From Panagrolaimus kolymaensis (lineage: Eukaryota; Nematoda; Chromadorea; Rhabditida; Panagrolaimidae): a DNA stretch of 64,000 bases. A program made the position numbers and the translations under genes. Shown here one piece after another: positions 13,301 to 25,277 of this stretch (the stretch's first letter is position 1; every line of letters begins with the position of its first letter). The stretch spans positions 2,046,001 through 2,110,000 of the forward strand of contig JAJQJQ010000041.1 in NCBI GenBank assembly GCA_028622995.1. The letters are read 5' to 3'. The notes beneath the pieces are model-generated. The model was not told the DNA's origin, ran no database searches, and saw only the letters and a program-made list of their open reading frames with translations.

Positions 13301-16300
13301 TCTCTCTTTCTCTTTCACTCAATTATTGCCAGCCAGTAATCGTAAATATTAGTTAGTTAGGTAGTAAAAATAATAGAATAGTAAACGAAACGATCTATTT
13401 TTATTTTAGTTTACAAGGATGTTGTCGAGAGAGATGAAGAAGGGTTTAAAAATATACAACAACGATAAATTGAAAATGTTTACAATGAGCCGTTGCTGCT
13501 TTTTTTCTTTCAAAGATTCGATTACAAAATCATCGAGAGAAAATATATTGTGAAAAAAGCATGAATGGTAAACTCTTACTGGAATTTCAATGAAAAAAAA
13601 AGAACTCTACCGAAGAAGAAGAAAAAAATGTCTGGGTTTGAAGCTTTTTTCTCTCCTGTTTTTTGGATGGAAGCAATCAAGAAAAGAGTTATGAGTAATA
13701 GTAAAAAAACTGAAAAATGATGAATCGTTTTTTTTTTGCTTGAAATTTAACGTTGAAGAGGAAACACAAAACAAAACAAAAATGTTCCATTTTTTCTTGA
13801 AATTTTAACGTGAATAGGAAACATGCTGAATGGCAAAAAAAGGAAAACAGATGTAAGAAATTACAGAGAAAAAAATTATTGAACAATGCAGCCTTGAAAT
13901 TTTTGTATGGTTTTTTTGTAGTCTTTTTTTAAAAGGTAAAATTTGCTTCTTTGTATAAAAACATTTAAAAAAATTAGCAGCAATCATTCATTCGATCGAA
14001 AGAATGTTTTTAAATTTATGATCTTTGATAAAAACGCGTCAAGGAACTTTGGAATGTACAATGCCAGATTTTTTTTTCATCGGCCAAACCTCAGTTTTTT
14101 TGTTAAATTTGCAAATCACTTTTTTAAAGTTTAAAACAATTGTTTAATTTCTTAATAAAATGATTTCTCAAAAAGTAAAGCAAATTAAATTAACTTAAAA
14201 AAATCAACCAAAAAACAAAAGGTTATTTTTTTTACGAAGTCAAATCAAATTTGTTACATGGCTCCATTCAACAAGAATTTTAATTTTTAATTAAATTAAA
14301 CATTTAAAATAAATTTTAAAATTTTGACAACAAATTCCTCATTTTTTCCATTTTTATTTGCAACCTTGAAAAGAAAAACACAAAAAAATTTACTTCTTCA
14401 AAAAAAAAATAAAAATTTAGTTCTCAAAAATAAAAATAAAAAAGATGGATGCGGCGCCTCAAATCTTGCAAGACTGACTTTCCTCAAGCAAAAAAAAAAC
14501 TCATGAATCAAAATCAACAAAAAAATAAAATGCATAAGAGCGTGAATGGCGATATTTTCTTTTGGAAGAAAAGAATAATAATAAAAAAAGTAAAGTGGCG
14601 GTCGTCGATGAAAATGATGATGGTTGTTGGTGGTGACAAGGAAGCAAAGCAATACGACAACAACGACGACGACGGAAAAAAATGTATTTATTGAAAAATA
14701 ACCGCAAAAAGGTTCTTGTATTCCTTTTTCCTATATTTTTTGGGTATCAAATTTCAGTTAAATAAAAGGTACATTGAAGACAAAAAAAAGTGGAGATAAA
14801 AGTGATGGTGGTGGTTGGTAGGAAGGAGAGAAAAGGGTAATCAGAGCTGTCAATACAATTTTTTTTCTGAGAAAATAAAAGCAACAGTTATTACTAACAT
14901 AAGTATTGTAGAAATTGTCAAATGTGATCTTTGCGAAAGAAAAAAAGTTTGACAAATAGGGTAAAACTTTTTTGAAGGTTCGCTAATCCATAAATAAACC
15001 CAAAATCCACCTATTGGTGTTCATTTTATCTTAAAGCCCTAGTTTATAATCTTCTCACCTTAGATTTAATAATCTTTTTAAAAAAAATATTTTCATAATT
15101 ATAACAATCAAATTTTAAATATGTTCCATTCCAGCTTTCACCAAAATCGATTGTAATCAACATTTTTTTTCTCGCTTCTAATACTCAGACTCAAACTCAG
15201 CTGATTTTTTTCCCGATAATTTAACTCAAAAAAAATTGTATGTAGCCCTCAACATTTCCGTTGGTTGCGATGGATGATGATGGTGATTGCTTTCTTACTT
15301 ATTGCTAACTTCCGTACGCATGCGTTACAAGTTTAACCAAGAGTAAAAAAACAAAACATAAGAGCTTCTTACTATTTATAACAGAAACAGAAGAAGAAAA
15401 AAAGCTATTAAAGACTAACACAACTAGTTCCTACTCCAAAACACCTGCTTCAAATTAACACTTAAAGAAAAAAATAGCTAATACCGTAGTATTTTTTTGT
15501 TATTTACAAAAACATCATCATTGTCCTTTCTTAAACTCATTGACACAGAAGAAAAAAAGCTAGCAAGCTTACTATACTTTTTTTTGCGACGACAAACCAA
15601 TTCCAAAACAAAAAAAAACTTTTATATGTCTTTGACAATTTCCCAAGTGGTTTTAAGCAACAAATCAACAAGGTCCTTTCCCTTCACTAATATGACAATA
15701 GTCTAAAACAAAAAATATAAATAAAATAAAATAAATGGCATTGCGGGTTGCTTTTTTCTTTTTCTTATCCAACACACCAAAACGCATCTGCTCTCAAACA
15801 ATAAAAAATATTTTAAAAGTAAATTTTTAGTTTTGAAAAAAGACATGTGTTTGCGCATATAAAAATCACAGCCTGAAGGAATAAGGAAAAAAAGGATTTT
15901 TTTTTATTATTAGACAAACAAACAGGAGAGAGAGAAATATGAAGAAGACGGAATCACGCTTTTTTATGTTTCTCCGTTGCGATTATGGCGGTTGTTAAAA
16001 AAAACCACGACCACGACGTTGTTGTTGTAAAAAAGTGACCAAACAACCAGAAGATGGGAAGAAGATAGAGAGAGATTTGTTCCATTTAAAGAGCTTAAGC
16101 TTAAAGCATTTTTGCGAGACGTCACAAACACTTTTAACCAACAAGAAGAAGAAAAAAAAACGCGATGGAGATACATATGAAGGTTCTGTTAAAACATTAA
16201 AATAACAACGTTGATGGCTTTAAAAAAAGCTTTTTCTTTTAACATAAAAAGGGTCAAGTATCCATCGCGCTTTTCTAAAAGCTTAAAAGCTACCAACACT

Positions 16301-19300
16301 TATTATTGTATTATTATTACCTCTCATTTATGCATTTTTTGGACATAAAAAGGTTCTTGAAAGATTTTGAAAGAAGAAAAAAATGCGGTGCTTTTTAGCG
16401 CAAAAAAAAGAAAGGATCGAAAAATTAGCATAAACAAAAGCGAGTGGTACATGAAGCAAAAGAGAAGAAAACTGTTTCAAGGATATAAACTATTTTATTT
16501 ATATATTTTGGAAATACGTTTAGCGATGAATGCTGATGCTTAATGGAAGCTAATAGCAAGAAATAAGAAAACGCAACAACAAAAAAATATGTTTCAACAA
16601 TTGGCGCTGCTTTTCTAAGTAAAAATTTGTCCCAAATTTACGTTTTTTATTTTTTACCCAATTTTTTAAAGAAATTTAACGCTTATTAATTATCAATCAA
16701 AAACGATTAAATTAAAAGTTTGGATATCGCATTTCAGTAACGCTAAATACTTTTTTTTATCAACTATCTTCCAAAAAAACTTTCAAGTGATTAACTACGG
16801 ATTTAAATAAAATAAAAGTAAGAAGAAATTTATTTTCCCAAGTATATTAAAAAAACCTTGATAAGTGTGTTCTTCTTCCCACTAAGTCCGGTTTAGTACA
16901 AATAATAACATTATTTGTGAACAAAAAAAAGTGAGAAAAGTCCGTTATGCAAACAAACGCATAAAAAGGACGAAAAAAAATTTGCAACAAAGTAACCAAG
17001 TGTCTATCTTCTTCATTTTCATCCATCCTATTCTTTTTTCTTTTTTCAAATTTTCTACACCTTTTAAAAAATGATGAAGCAGAGATGGATGATGACCGGC
17101 GGCAGCCCAAAAAAAAGTTTTTAGTCGTTATTGGTCACTTTTTTTTCTTGTTAACTTTTAGCCTGGCTTGCTGCTATGGCCTATTGCCGACTGACTGCTG
17201 TTGCCAGCTGTGTGCCCTTTTGGGATATTTTTTTTTTTGGGATATTTTTTTTTTGGGAATAGAGTGCTCTTCTTCTTTCATCGCTAAGAAACAACGAAAA
17301 CCAAGTGGAAAAATAGAAGAAGAAAAGATGATAGTTATGATGGGAATATATGTTTAAAAAAAGGTGAAAAGAAAAATAATATTTTCTTATTATTTTTCAA
17401 AAAGCATTTTTAAACTTTTAATGAGTGAACAAAGAAATTTTTTTTTGCAATAAAATCCATCCCATAAAAAATTTAGGCCAGAAATTAAACTTTTTTTGTT
17501 TAATAATTTTTTATGATGGATATTCCAAATCTGTTGTCGATGAAAATAAAAAAGGATTTTTAGACGATGAAAGTGAAAAAATTGAAAAATTGAAAGTTTT
17601 TAATAATTTAAGAAAATGAAATCAACAAATTTGCGCGGCGTTAATTTTTTTTAAAGAAAATGAAATGAAAGAGAAAGGAAAAAACCGCAAAAACTCTTTT
17701 ATATTCTTTCTTTCCCTGTTTTTATTATGGATAATGTAAAATAATAATTAGAATCATAAAAGTTTTTTTTTTCACAGAAAAAAAGTTTTTTGCAACAACA
17801 AAAAAATCATGAAATAACAAAGTGTTTTTGTTGTTATGCTAATGAGAAGCGATTTAAAAAAAGTCAGTTATGGGAACCATGAAGGGAAAAACGTGATTTC
17901 GTGAAATGCAACAACATTTTCAAACTATGACTGTTGCCAGAGGGAAATCACGTACTCAAAATAAAACGATTATCGATTTTAAAATGCAAAAAAACTGTTT
18001 TTGTAATTCTGTGCATTCTGTGAACGCGTGAGCAGCGATAATAGTTGTTATTATGGAAATGAGTTGATGCTTTTTGACACTTTTAAAAAAAAGTTTTAAA
18101 TCTTACCTGTTGTTGTTTCAAAGAGGCAAGCTCCCAATTTTCAAGATTTAACAATCGAGCTGATAAAAGTCGATGTTCCAATTGATCAAGATTTCGTTGA
18201 GCTCGTTCGATTTTTTTCCCATCCGTTAAAGGCCTCGTCTGGAGATATTTTTTTGCTGAATTAAGCAAAGCTTGACCGTCTTTTTCGATTTTAGCTTGCA
18301 ATTCCTAAAAAATATAATTAATGAATGAAAGTGAGTCAAAAAAATAAATGGTCACAATCGCTTTTTTTGTTGCTTTCAATAAAAAAAGCGCAATAAGTGA
18401 GTAAAGAATGGCATGAAAAAAATAGGAAATAACAACCACCTTTTATGAAAGAAAAAAAAAATTTGAATGAAAAAAATGCGACGACGATTAATGAATTGTT
18501 TGTTGACAGGGAAACAAACCACTAAACCAAAAAATCAAAGAGGATGGCAACAAATAAATAAATAAATATAAATATGCGTAACAGGTTGGTTGGTTGGATG
18601 GATGACTGGCAATTGGCAATTGCGTGCAATGTCGAGGTTAATTGTGAACGAAAATGAATTTATAAATAAAAAGCAATTTTTGCAAATAAAAGCGGAATAA
18701 AAAAAATGTGTGAAGGGACTAATAATTGAAATAAATCATAGATATATTTGTTTTTGTATAAATTTTTTTGACATAAAAGTAGTGTGCTTTTTGTAAAAAA
18801 AAATATCATTCAAAGTCGGCTGGCTATTATTAAAAAGCTAATGTAAAACAGAGAATTATTAATTTTTTACTAACAAATATGGAGGCTTTATAATATGGAA
18901 TTTCAAGTATCATTTATTTTAAAAAATAACTAAAAAATTTTTTTATCCAAAAGAAATAGTAAAATAAAGCATTTGGAAGGGAATTAATTATCTTATAATA
19001 TTTTTAATAAAAGTTTTTAAAAGAAAATAAGCCTTTTTTAGCTCCATTTTAAACAAATTCAAATTTTTCCTTAATTAAACTTATTTTTAATCCCAAAAAT
19101 CCACAATGATCCAAATTAGTATCAACTCGAATAAATAAAAAGTGAATAAAGATATTTTACCAAAAAAAGAAATTAAATAAGAGATATTCCAAAAAGAAAA
19201 AAGAAACATGACTGACAGTGGCTGTAAATCCTTTTTTTTTCTCCAATTTGCCCTCCAACCGAAGACGATGGTGATGGCATTTCTTTCTTTAAACTTTTAC

Positions 19301-22300
19301 CATCAACAACGTAGCCATCGTCGTCTTCCATCATAAAGAAAATAAAGTTAAAGGTCATGAATGTTTTCCCCCAAATATATATACCGATATCGGAAACAAC
19401 AAAACTTATGACAGATATAAAAAAATGGATTACAAATAAAAAGAAAAGTGAAAAAGAGGGGATTAAACCCATTTTTGCTCCGGTGATGGACAGAAAAACT
19501 AATATGAAAAGTGATATTACACAAAAAAAATCTTACTTTTTGATCAGCGCAAAGTTTTTGAAGGTCAAAAGAATTATTAGATAAAATTATATCATTTCTA
19601 AATTGTTCCAATGTGCTTTCAATGGTTCGAAGCCATATTCGTAATTGATAAATAGGGGAATGAGGATTTTCACGGGATGATGAACGAGCTGATTCTAAAT
19701 CCGTTCGAAGTTTCAATTGTTCCATCGCTCGATCAATGGTTTGCATTCTTAAATTAACGATATCACACAAATCTATTGCAGTTTCAGCTAAAAGCCGAGC
19801 TTTTTTTCTTAAAGATTTTTGTCGATCTTCAAGTTTTTCGATGCATGGAATCTGAAAAAATAAACATAAATTAAGCGGAGTGATAATTTTATAGAACTAA
19901 AAAGTAAAGTGTTTTTTATTTAGTAAAAATAAATTATTTAGGAAAAAGTAAAATTAATAAAATATTAGAAGTTCAAGAATAAAATAAAATAATAATGTGG
20001 TCAAAAAAGTTGGTTGGTGCCAGGAGCTACTCAAAAAAACTATACTAGTAATAAAATTACTCTCATGTGACTACAAATTTTTAAAGAACATTGTAAAACA
20101 TTAAGCTTACATTAAAAAATATCAAAAATAACCTCAAAAAAGTATTAAATGAAAATTTGAATAATTACTGAAACTTTATATTAATTTTAGACTTTTACTC
20201 GTTAAACACAAAAGCTGTTGATAAAAAGATTTTAAACACAAAAATCAAAACTTTATCAAATTGCTTTTTAGGTTTTTAAATAAACTTGCGAAAAATATAT
20301 ATAAAAAAGCTGTAGCGCAAAAGTCAATTCAAGAATGGAACAAATAAAAAATAAGCATAAATTAAGGATAGTTAAAAAGGAAAAAATTGTTTGACGTTGA
20401 ACCAAGCCTTTACATAAACAAAAAATAGCTTTAAAAGTTTAGAGTTGATAAAAGCTATTTAGAATGAGAGTTACAAATGGCATAAAAATATAAAGAAATA
20501 CAATACCCATTTTTTTCAACATTGATTTTTTACAATTTTTTACAATAAGAGGACAATAAAATAAAAATGTGTCAGCTTGTAAAAACAAAGATTTATATGG
20601 CCGATTTTCTTTTGCTTGTATTAAAAAAAGACAGAGAGAAAAGCAACATGACTCTCAAACCAGTCGGCTAATGAGGTCATGAGAGATAACAAGCCGGCGG
20701 AACGACGATATTACCACCATCAGCAAGCATCATTTTCGAGGGTCTTTGCCGTCCATCGATGGGTAAGGCATTGACAGGCGAGACAAGAAGGGTCAAGACT
20801 CGGGTGGCAAAAGCAAAGCTATAAATGCGCCATTTTTATATTATTATTATTTCTTGAGTCAAAACACTTGATTAAGCGAAGATGTGGAAAATGAAAAAAT
20901 GGAAAAAAAGCAAAGTGACCAACTTTATTTGGAACTGCGCAGTTTATGGTGGTGGAGGTCCTCAAAAAATGAAAAAAAAAATGGCACCACCACTTGGGAA
21001 TTCATCATCATCGTTGTTCGCAAATGCTTGCGCTATTTTGAGGAAGACATGGAATAGAAAAATAAAAAGATGGAAGATTTCAATGAGATTTTTTCTTTTT
21101 CTTTTTGTTGAATAATGACAAAATAATAATTAGAATTAAGCCCCGTTCCATCCTCTGGAAAGCCTTCCTCCGACGAACTCCTCTCTCTCGTAAGCTTTTC
21201 TTCAACATCGGCTGCCATTTATTTCTCAAGGCAAGTAAAATGAAATGGTCAAAGAAGCGGCAAGCAGCATTCGTCGATTTTTTTTACCCAAGTAAAATCT
21301 TTTTTCTTTTTTTATCTCAAGCCCTTAGGCAATATGCAATTTCAAAAAGATTCCATTAATCAACCAAAGATTTCTTCTGACATTTTGATTGAGACTTGAA
21401 AGTGTAAGTTTTTTTTATTGCTTCCACGTTGAATAACTAACTAAAACTGACCATTGGTTACTACAACACACGAGAATGATAGCAGCAAAAACAACCACCA
21501 CCAACAAACAAAACAAAACAACAACAGCTTCGATGCTCGAGCTTTAGGTTCGAGAAAAAGTGGACGAAGGCCATTAATTACGAAAGCATTTTAAGTTTCT
21601 CTCTTTCAGGGTAAAAGAGAAAAAAATGTACAAGAAAAAAAGACATTAAAAATGTGATGGAAATGCAGTAAAAGTTTTTTTTGTCATTGCCAACGAGCCA
21701 TTTGTAAAAGTTTTAAAGCTGCTTGCCTGCTTCTTTTTATTTATAAAACTTAAAATGGCAGCAAAGATTGAAAGAAATTGGGTAATTAACGACAAACAAA
21801 AAAAAAATTGAAATGGCACTTTTAGGTTGTAAAAAAATGATTAAAACATACACACACAGATTTTAATGTTTGATATTTTTTTATTTGTTGTAATAATAGT
21901 CATAAAAAAAGAATGAAAAAGGTTCGAGGATCTAATATTAGAAAAAAATAGATGAAAACTAAAATTAAAATCTTCCTTGCAAACAATCTCAAAACAGCTA
22001 ATAACCATTATAATAAAGCAAACGCTTGTTTTTCAATGACCAAGGAATTTAAAAATTCTCATGCCAAAAGTAAAAAGTTTCTTTAAAATTTAGCGGTCAT
22101 TTAAAGCCATTATTTTACAATCCAAAGAATTAAAATAAGAAAAAAAATCTCAAGAAGCTTATGGCTTTTAAAAAATTGCCGAATTCAATCCATGCAAGCC
22201 CAATCTCAAATGTAAGCAAAAGCAAAGAAAAAGCTTGACCCCTTCTTTCTTTTTTTTTAACAGTTTCCTTTTGAAGCTTCCGATCCTCCTTTTTTGGATA

Positions 22301-25277
22301 AATAAAAGGATTAAATTACAATCTTTTATATTTTTATAATTTTGCTTGTAAGAAACCAAAGCTAAGAAAATAATAACGGTTTAAAATAAAAATAAAGAAA
22401 GAAAACCATAAATTTTTAAATATCTAAAATTAAAAAATCTTTGGGACGAAAAAATGGTATTTTGGATGCACAGAATGTCTCTCACTTTTTTTTCTGGTTA
22501 TTTAAACAAGCAGGAAAGGAAGCGAACGATACATCGATAAAAGAAAGAATGGAAGAGACACAAAAAATAAATTTGCATACGAATGGGAATTTATTTTTCA
22601 ACACTTGAAAAATGAAATAATTTTTTTAACGAGCATCGGAAGAAGAGAGAAGACTCAAAAGAAAAAATTTGCAGGAAAACCACATTGAATTGGGGTCGGT
22701 CGGCGGCATTTTGATTCAGCTTATTTGTTGTTTGTAAGTTAGTTTGTAAAAATGATGGAAAAAATACATAAAAATGGACAAAAGAAAGAGAGATGGAAAA
22801 GAATGATTAAAAAAAGTTTAACAACAAAAATAAAATATTTTGTTTGCCATTCTCACATTTATAAATGGCAAAAATAAAAGATAGTAGGAAAAAATGGTTT
22901 GTTTAAAATTTTTAGAATTGAATGCTTCAAAGTGCTTTTTGGCATTGTTAAAATTTCAATAAAAAAGAAGAAGTATGTTTCAAAATTAAAAAAAAGGTTT
23001 CGAAATTCGAATTAAAAAATAGTAATTTAAAAAAGTTCTTTGGTTACTATCATTTCCTTATGTTAGAAAATTCCAAAATCTTCGGTATAAAAGACTTAAT
23101 TTTTAAAAATGTTGGGTGCCCGTAAATTTTGATTGTAACTTTGAAACACGAAAAAACCAAGAATTCTGATATACATGCTATGCTCTAAATATGACCTGGT
23201 TCTTTCCGCTTCTTTACAAATGAAAAAAATGAAAATAAAACGTTTTTTTTTTTGCATTTTTTTTGCTCCAATTGTTTAGTAACAAAAACGAAGACAAAAA
23301 ACACGATAAAGAACGAAAAAGAGCTGTATTTACATTTGAAATTTTTTTTCCATATTTTTTTCTATCGCCTAATTTTTTCGGCGCCGCCATTAAAAGATAA
23401 AAAAAATTGTTTTAACGATCTCAAGCAAGCAGCAGCAATATTTTTTGGCAATTGAAAGATTTTTTTGGAAAACATAAAATATTAAAATTTTTATTGGAAT
23501 AAATTTTTTTAAAGTTGAATCAAAGCAAAAAATGAAAAAAACAAACCTGTTCTTCAAACTCAAGTTCGTCGATGGCGTTTTGAATATCGTTGTAAAGGGT
23601 GCAACAATCTTCAACAAATATATCGTGAAGTGAAGCTTTAGCTGCAGCTGAATTGGCTTCCTGAAAAAAGAATTTTTTTTACGTTTTTTGTTTAAAAATT
23701 TTTTCCCTTCTTTTTTAAATAATGAGTTTTTGAAATGAAGCCAAGAAGACGACGAATGACTCCTCTCATTATCGGTCATTTCGATGTTTGTTCACGTTTT
23801 TAAAAAAGCCGACTTTGAAGTACATAATATATATTTGTGAAAAGTGATGCGCAAAAAAAGGAATACGGGAAAAATAGTTACGCTTTAATGATATTTTAAG
23901 TGGTTAGCTTTTTTTAAACAAAAAATAATAAGGTGAAAACAATATACCAACAATATATTGTACAATGAATGCTATGGAATGTTGTTAAAAGGGTAATTTA
24001 GACAGGTCTTCAGTAAAAAGTGATCTTGACATAAAAAATGATAGTAACAAAAAGCTATCATATTTTGGAACTTTATAGTTATACTTTCCTTTTTACAAAA
24101 AACCAAAAATAAATTTCAAGAATAACCATATTTTTTGAACTTCCATATTACCCTTTTAAACACCAATAAAAAAAATTTTTATTTCTAAAAAAAGTGAGGT
24201 CTTTTTTTTACCATCGAAGTCTTTTTTTCGATTTTTGTTTTATTGTTGCCATTACCACAACTTTTTTTCTTTTCAAAGGCGTTAAAGACGACGACAACGA
24301 TTTATTCGATTGGAAGAGATAATACTTCCACTGCAACCTTTTAAAAGAGGTAGTAGCAAGAAAAAAACATGCAAGAAAACACAGCAGGAATCTCTCTCCA
24401 TATTTTTTTTATATCCCGCAATAATATACAAGGTCTTGTTTTAGGAAGAAAAAACGAAACGAAAATAACGGGGAAGGAAGATGAAAAAAAGTGCCATCAT
24501 CAATTTACCCTCGCTTCAATGACCCATCCTCTCTCTTTCTCTATTTTATTGAGATTGAGAGAATTGAAAGTTTTGTTACATGATAAACTCTTTTTTTTCT
24601 GTTGGGAAAGATAAAATAGTATAAAAAGTGAAAATCAGATAGATCAGTGATGATGATTGAGAATCAATTCCTTGAGGCGATAGAAATTTAAAAAATTGCT
24701 AGTTTTAGCATGGAATAAAAATAACTAATGTGAGCTGTGTGAAAAATTTATTATAAAATTTTAGTGAAAGCAAACCTTAGATAAATTATTAAAAAAATAT
24801 TTAACCTCAAAAATGAAAGTAATTTAAAGTTTGTATTTTTTCGGCTTATAATTATTTTTTTTCCAAGTTTTCAATAAATAAATAAAATTTAATCCCACCA
24901 TTTTTTTACTTCTAAACTTAATTTATTTTTGTTTCTCAAGATTTAACTTTAAAATAAAATCGTATTAACGATGTGATTAATGAAACACACACACTTACTT
25001 CATTATCATCAGATAAATTTCCATCGGAGAAATTAATATCAGAATCAAAATTTAAATCCAATGGTAAAACGATATCCCATTTTGCTGCTGTTGCTGAATT
25101 TATTCCACTCCAATCACTAATTTGACTTAATTCCATTTGATTATTATCAGTGTTGTTGTTGCTGCAGCTGAATGGAAGAGAGAATTCACTACTTAAAAAT
25201 GATTCATTTAATTTATTTGATCCTCCTTCTCCACAATCAGTTTCAAGAGATGAACGGCGAGTTTGTGGTGTTTCCAT
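7333..25277 (-). CDS. unc-83: KASH-domain nuclear-envelope protein, UNC-83-like, 1236 aa
   Basis: Ten exons in transcript order: 25277-24999, 23660-23547, 19851-19537, 18304-18107, 12043-10964, 10905-10737, 10616-10417, 8867-8550, 8492-7807, 7684-7333. All junction phases match and the sum is 3711 nt. The start METPQTRRSS is the first ATG of exon 1. Residues about 94-302 and 890-1120 are helical, spectrin-repeat-like, rich in Leu/Glu/Gln. Residues about 303-785 are acidic, Ser-rich and disordered, with a His6 run and an EWDD motif resembling W-acidic kinesin-light-chain ligands. The end is a KASH domain: Thr-rich and Arg-rich linker, membrane segment at about 1189-1211, then 25 lumenal residues ending YVNGAPPS, the SUN-binding PPX tail. 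KASH proteins sit in the outer nuclear membrane, bind SUN proteins and link nuclei to the cytoskeleton. Size and layout fit UNC-83 (kinesin-1/dynein adaptor) better than the giant ANC-1, but the assignment rests on architecture. The 6063-bp intron is unusual for this genome. Confidence 0.82.
8988..8995. repeat. Left target-site duplication of the hAT-like element
   Basis: CTTCAAAT directly before the element, repeated exactly at 9482-9489. Eight base pairs is the duplication length made by hAT transposases. Confidence 0.8.
8996..9481. mobile_element. hAT-like non-autonomous element (MITE), 486 bp
   Basis: The element begins TAGGGTGGACC and ends GGTCCACCCTA, a perfect 11-bp terminal inverted repeat. 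It is flanked by exact 8-bp duplications (8988-8995 and 9482-9489). TIRs starting TAGGG with 8-bp target duplications are hallmarks of the hAT superfamily. Both subterminal regions (about 9006-9105 and 9388-9470) are packed with the 12-bp palindrome GGTAGATCTACC and variants, at least a dozen half-sites in all; in hAT elements such arrays bind transposase. The middle is AT-rich with no open frame for a transposase, so movement needed one supplied in trans. It lies in the 1.5-kb intron (8868-10416) of the KASH gene. The intact TSD and TIRs suggest a fairly recent insertion. Confidence 0.88.
9482..9489. repeat. Right target-site duplication of the hAT-like element
   Basis: CTTCAAAT directly after the element, identical to 8988-8995. 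Confidence 0.8.
12044..18106 (-). other. 6.1-kb intron of the KASH gene
   Basis: Bounded by a GT donor next to 18107 and an AG acceptor next to 12043, phase 0. It is filled with A-rich and T-rich runs and short simple repeats. The short frames in it lack starts, splice signals and recognisable motifs. An intron this long may hold an internal promoter for shorter isoforms starting near the exon at 10964-12043; I cannot show that from sequence alone. Confidence 0.6.
19852..23546 (-). other. 3.7-kb intron of the KASH gene
   Basis: Phase-0 intron between the exons at 23547-23660 and 19537-19851. It is AT-rich with one distinctly more GC-rich patch at about 20640-20830. No coding potential recognised. 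Confidence 0.6.
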
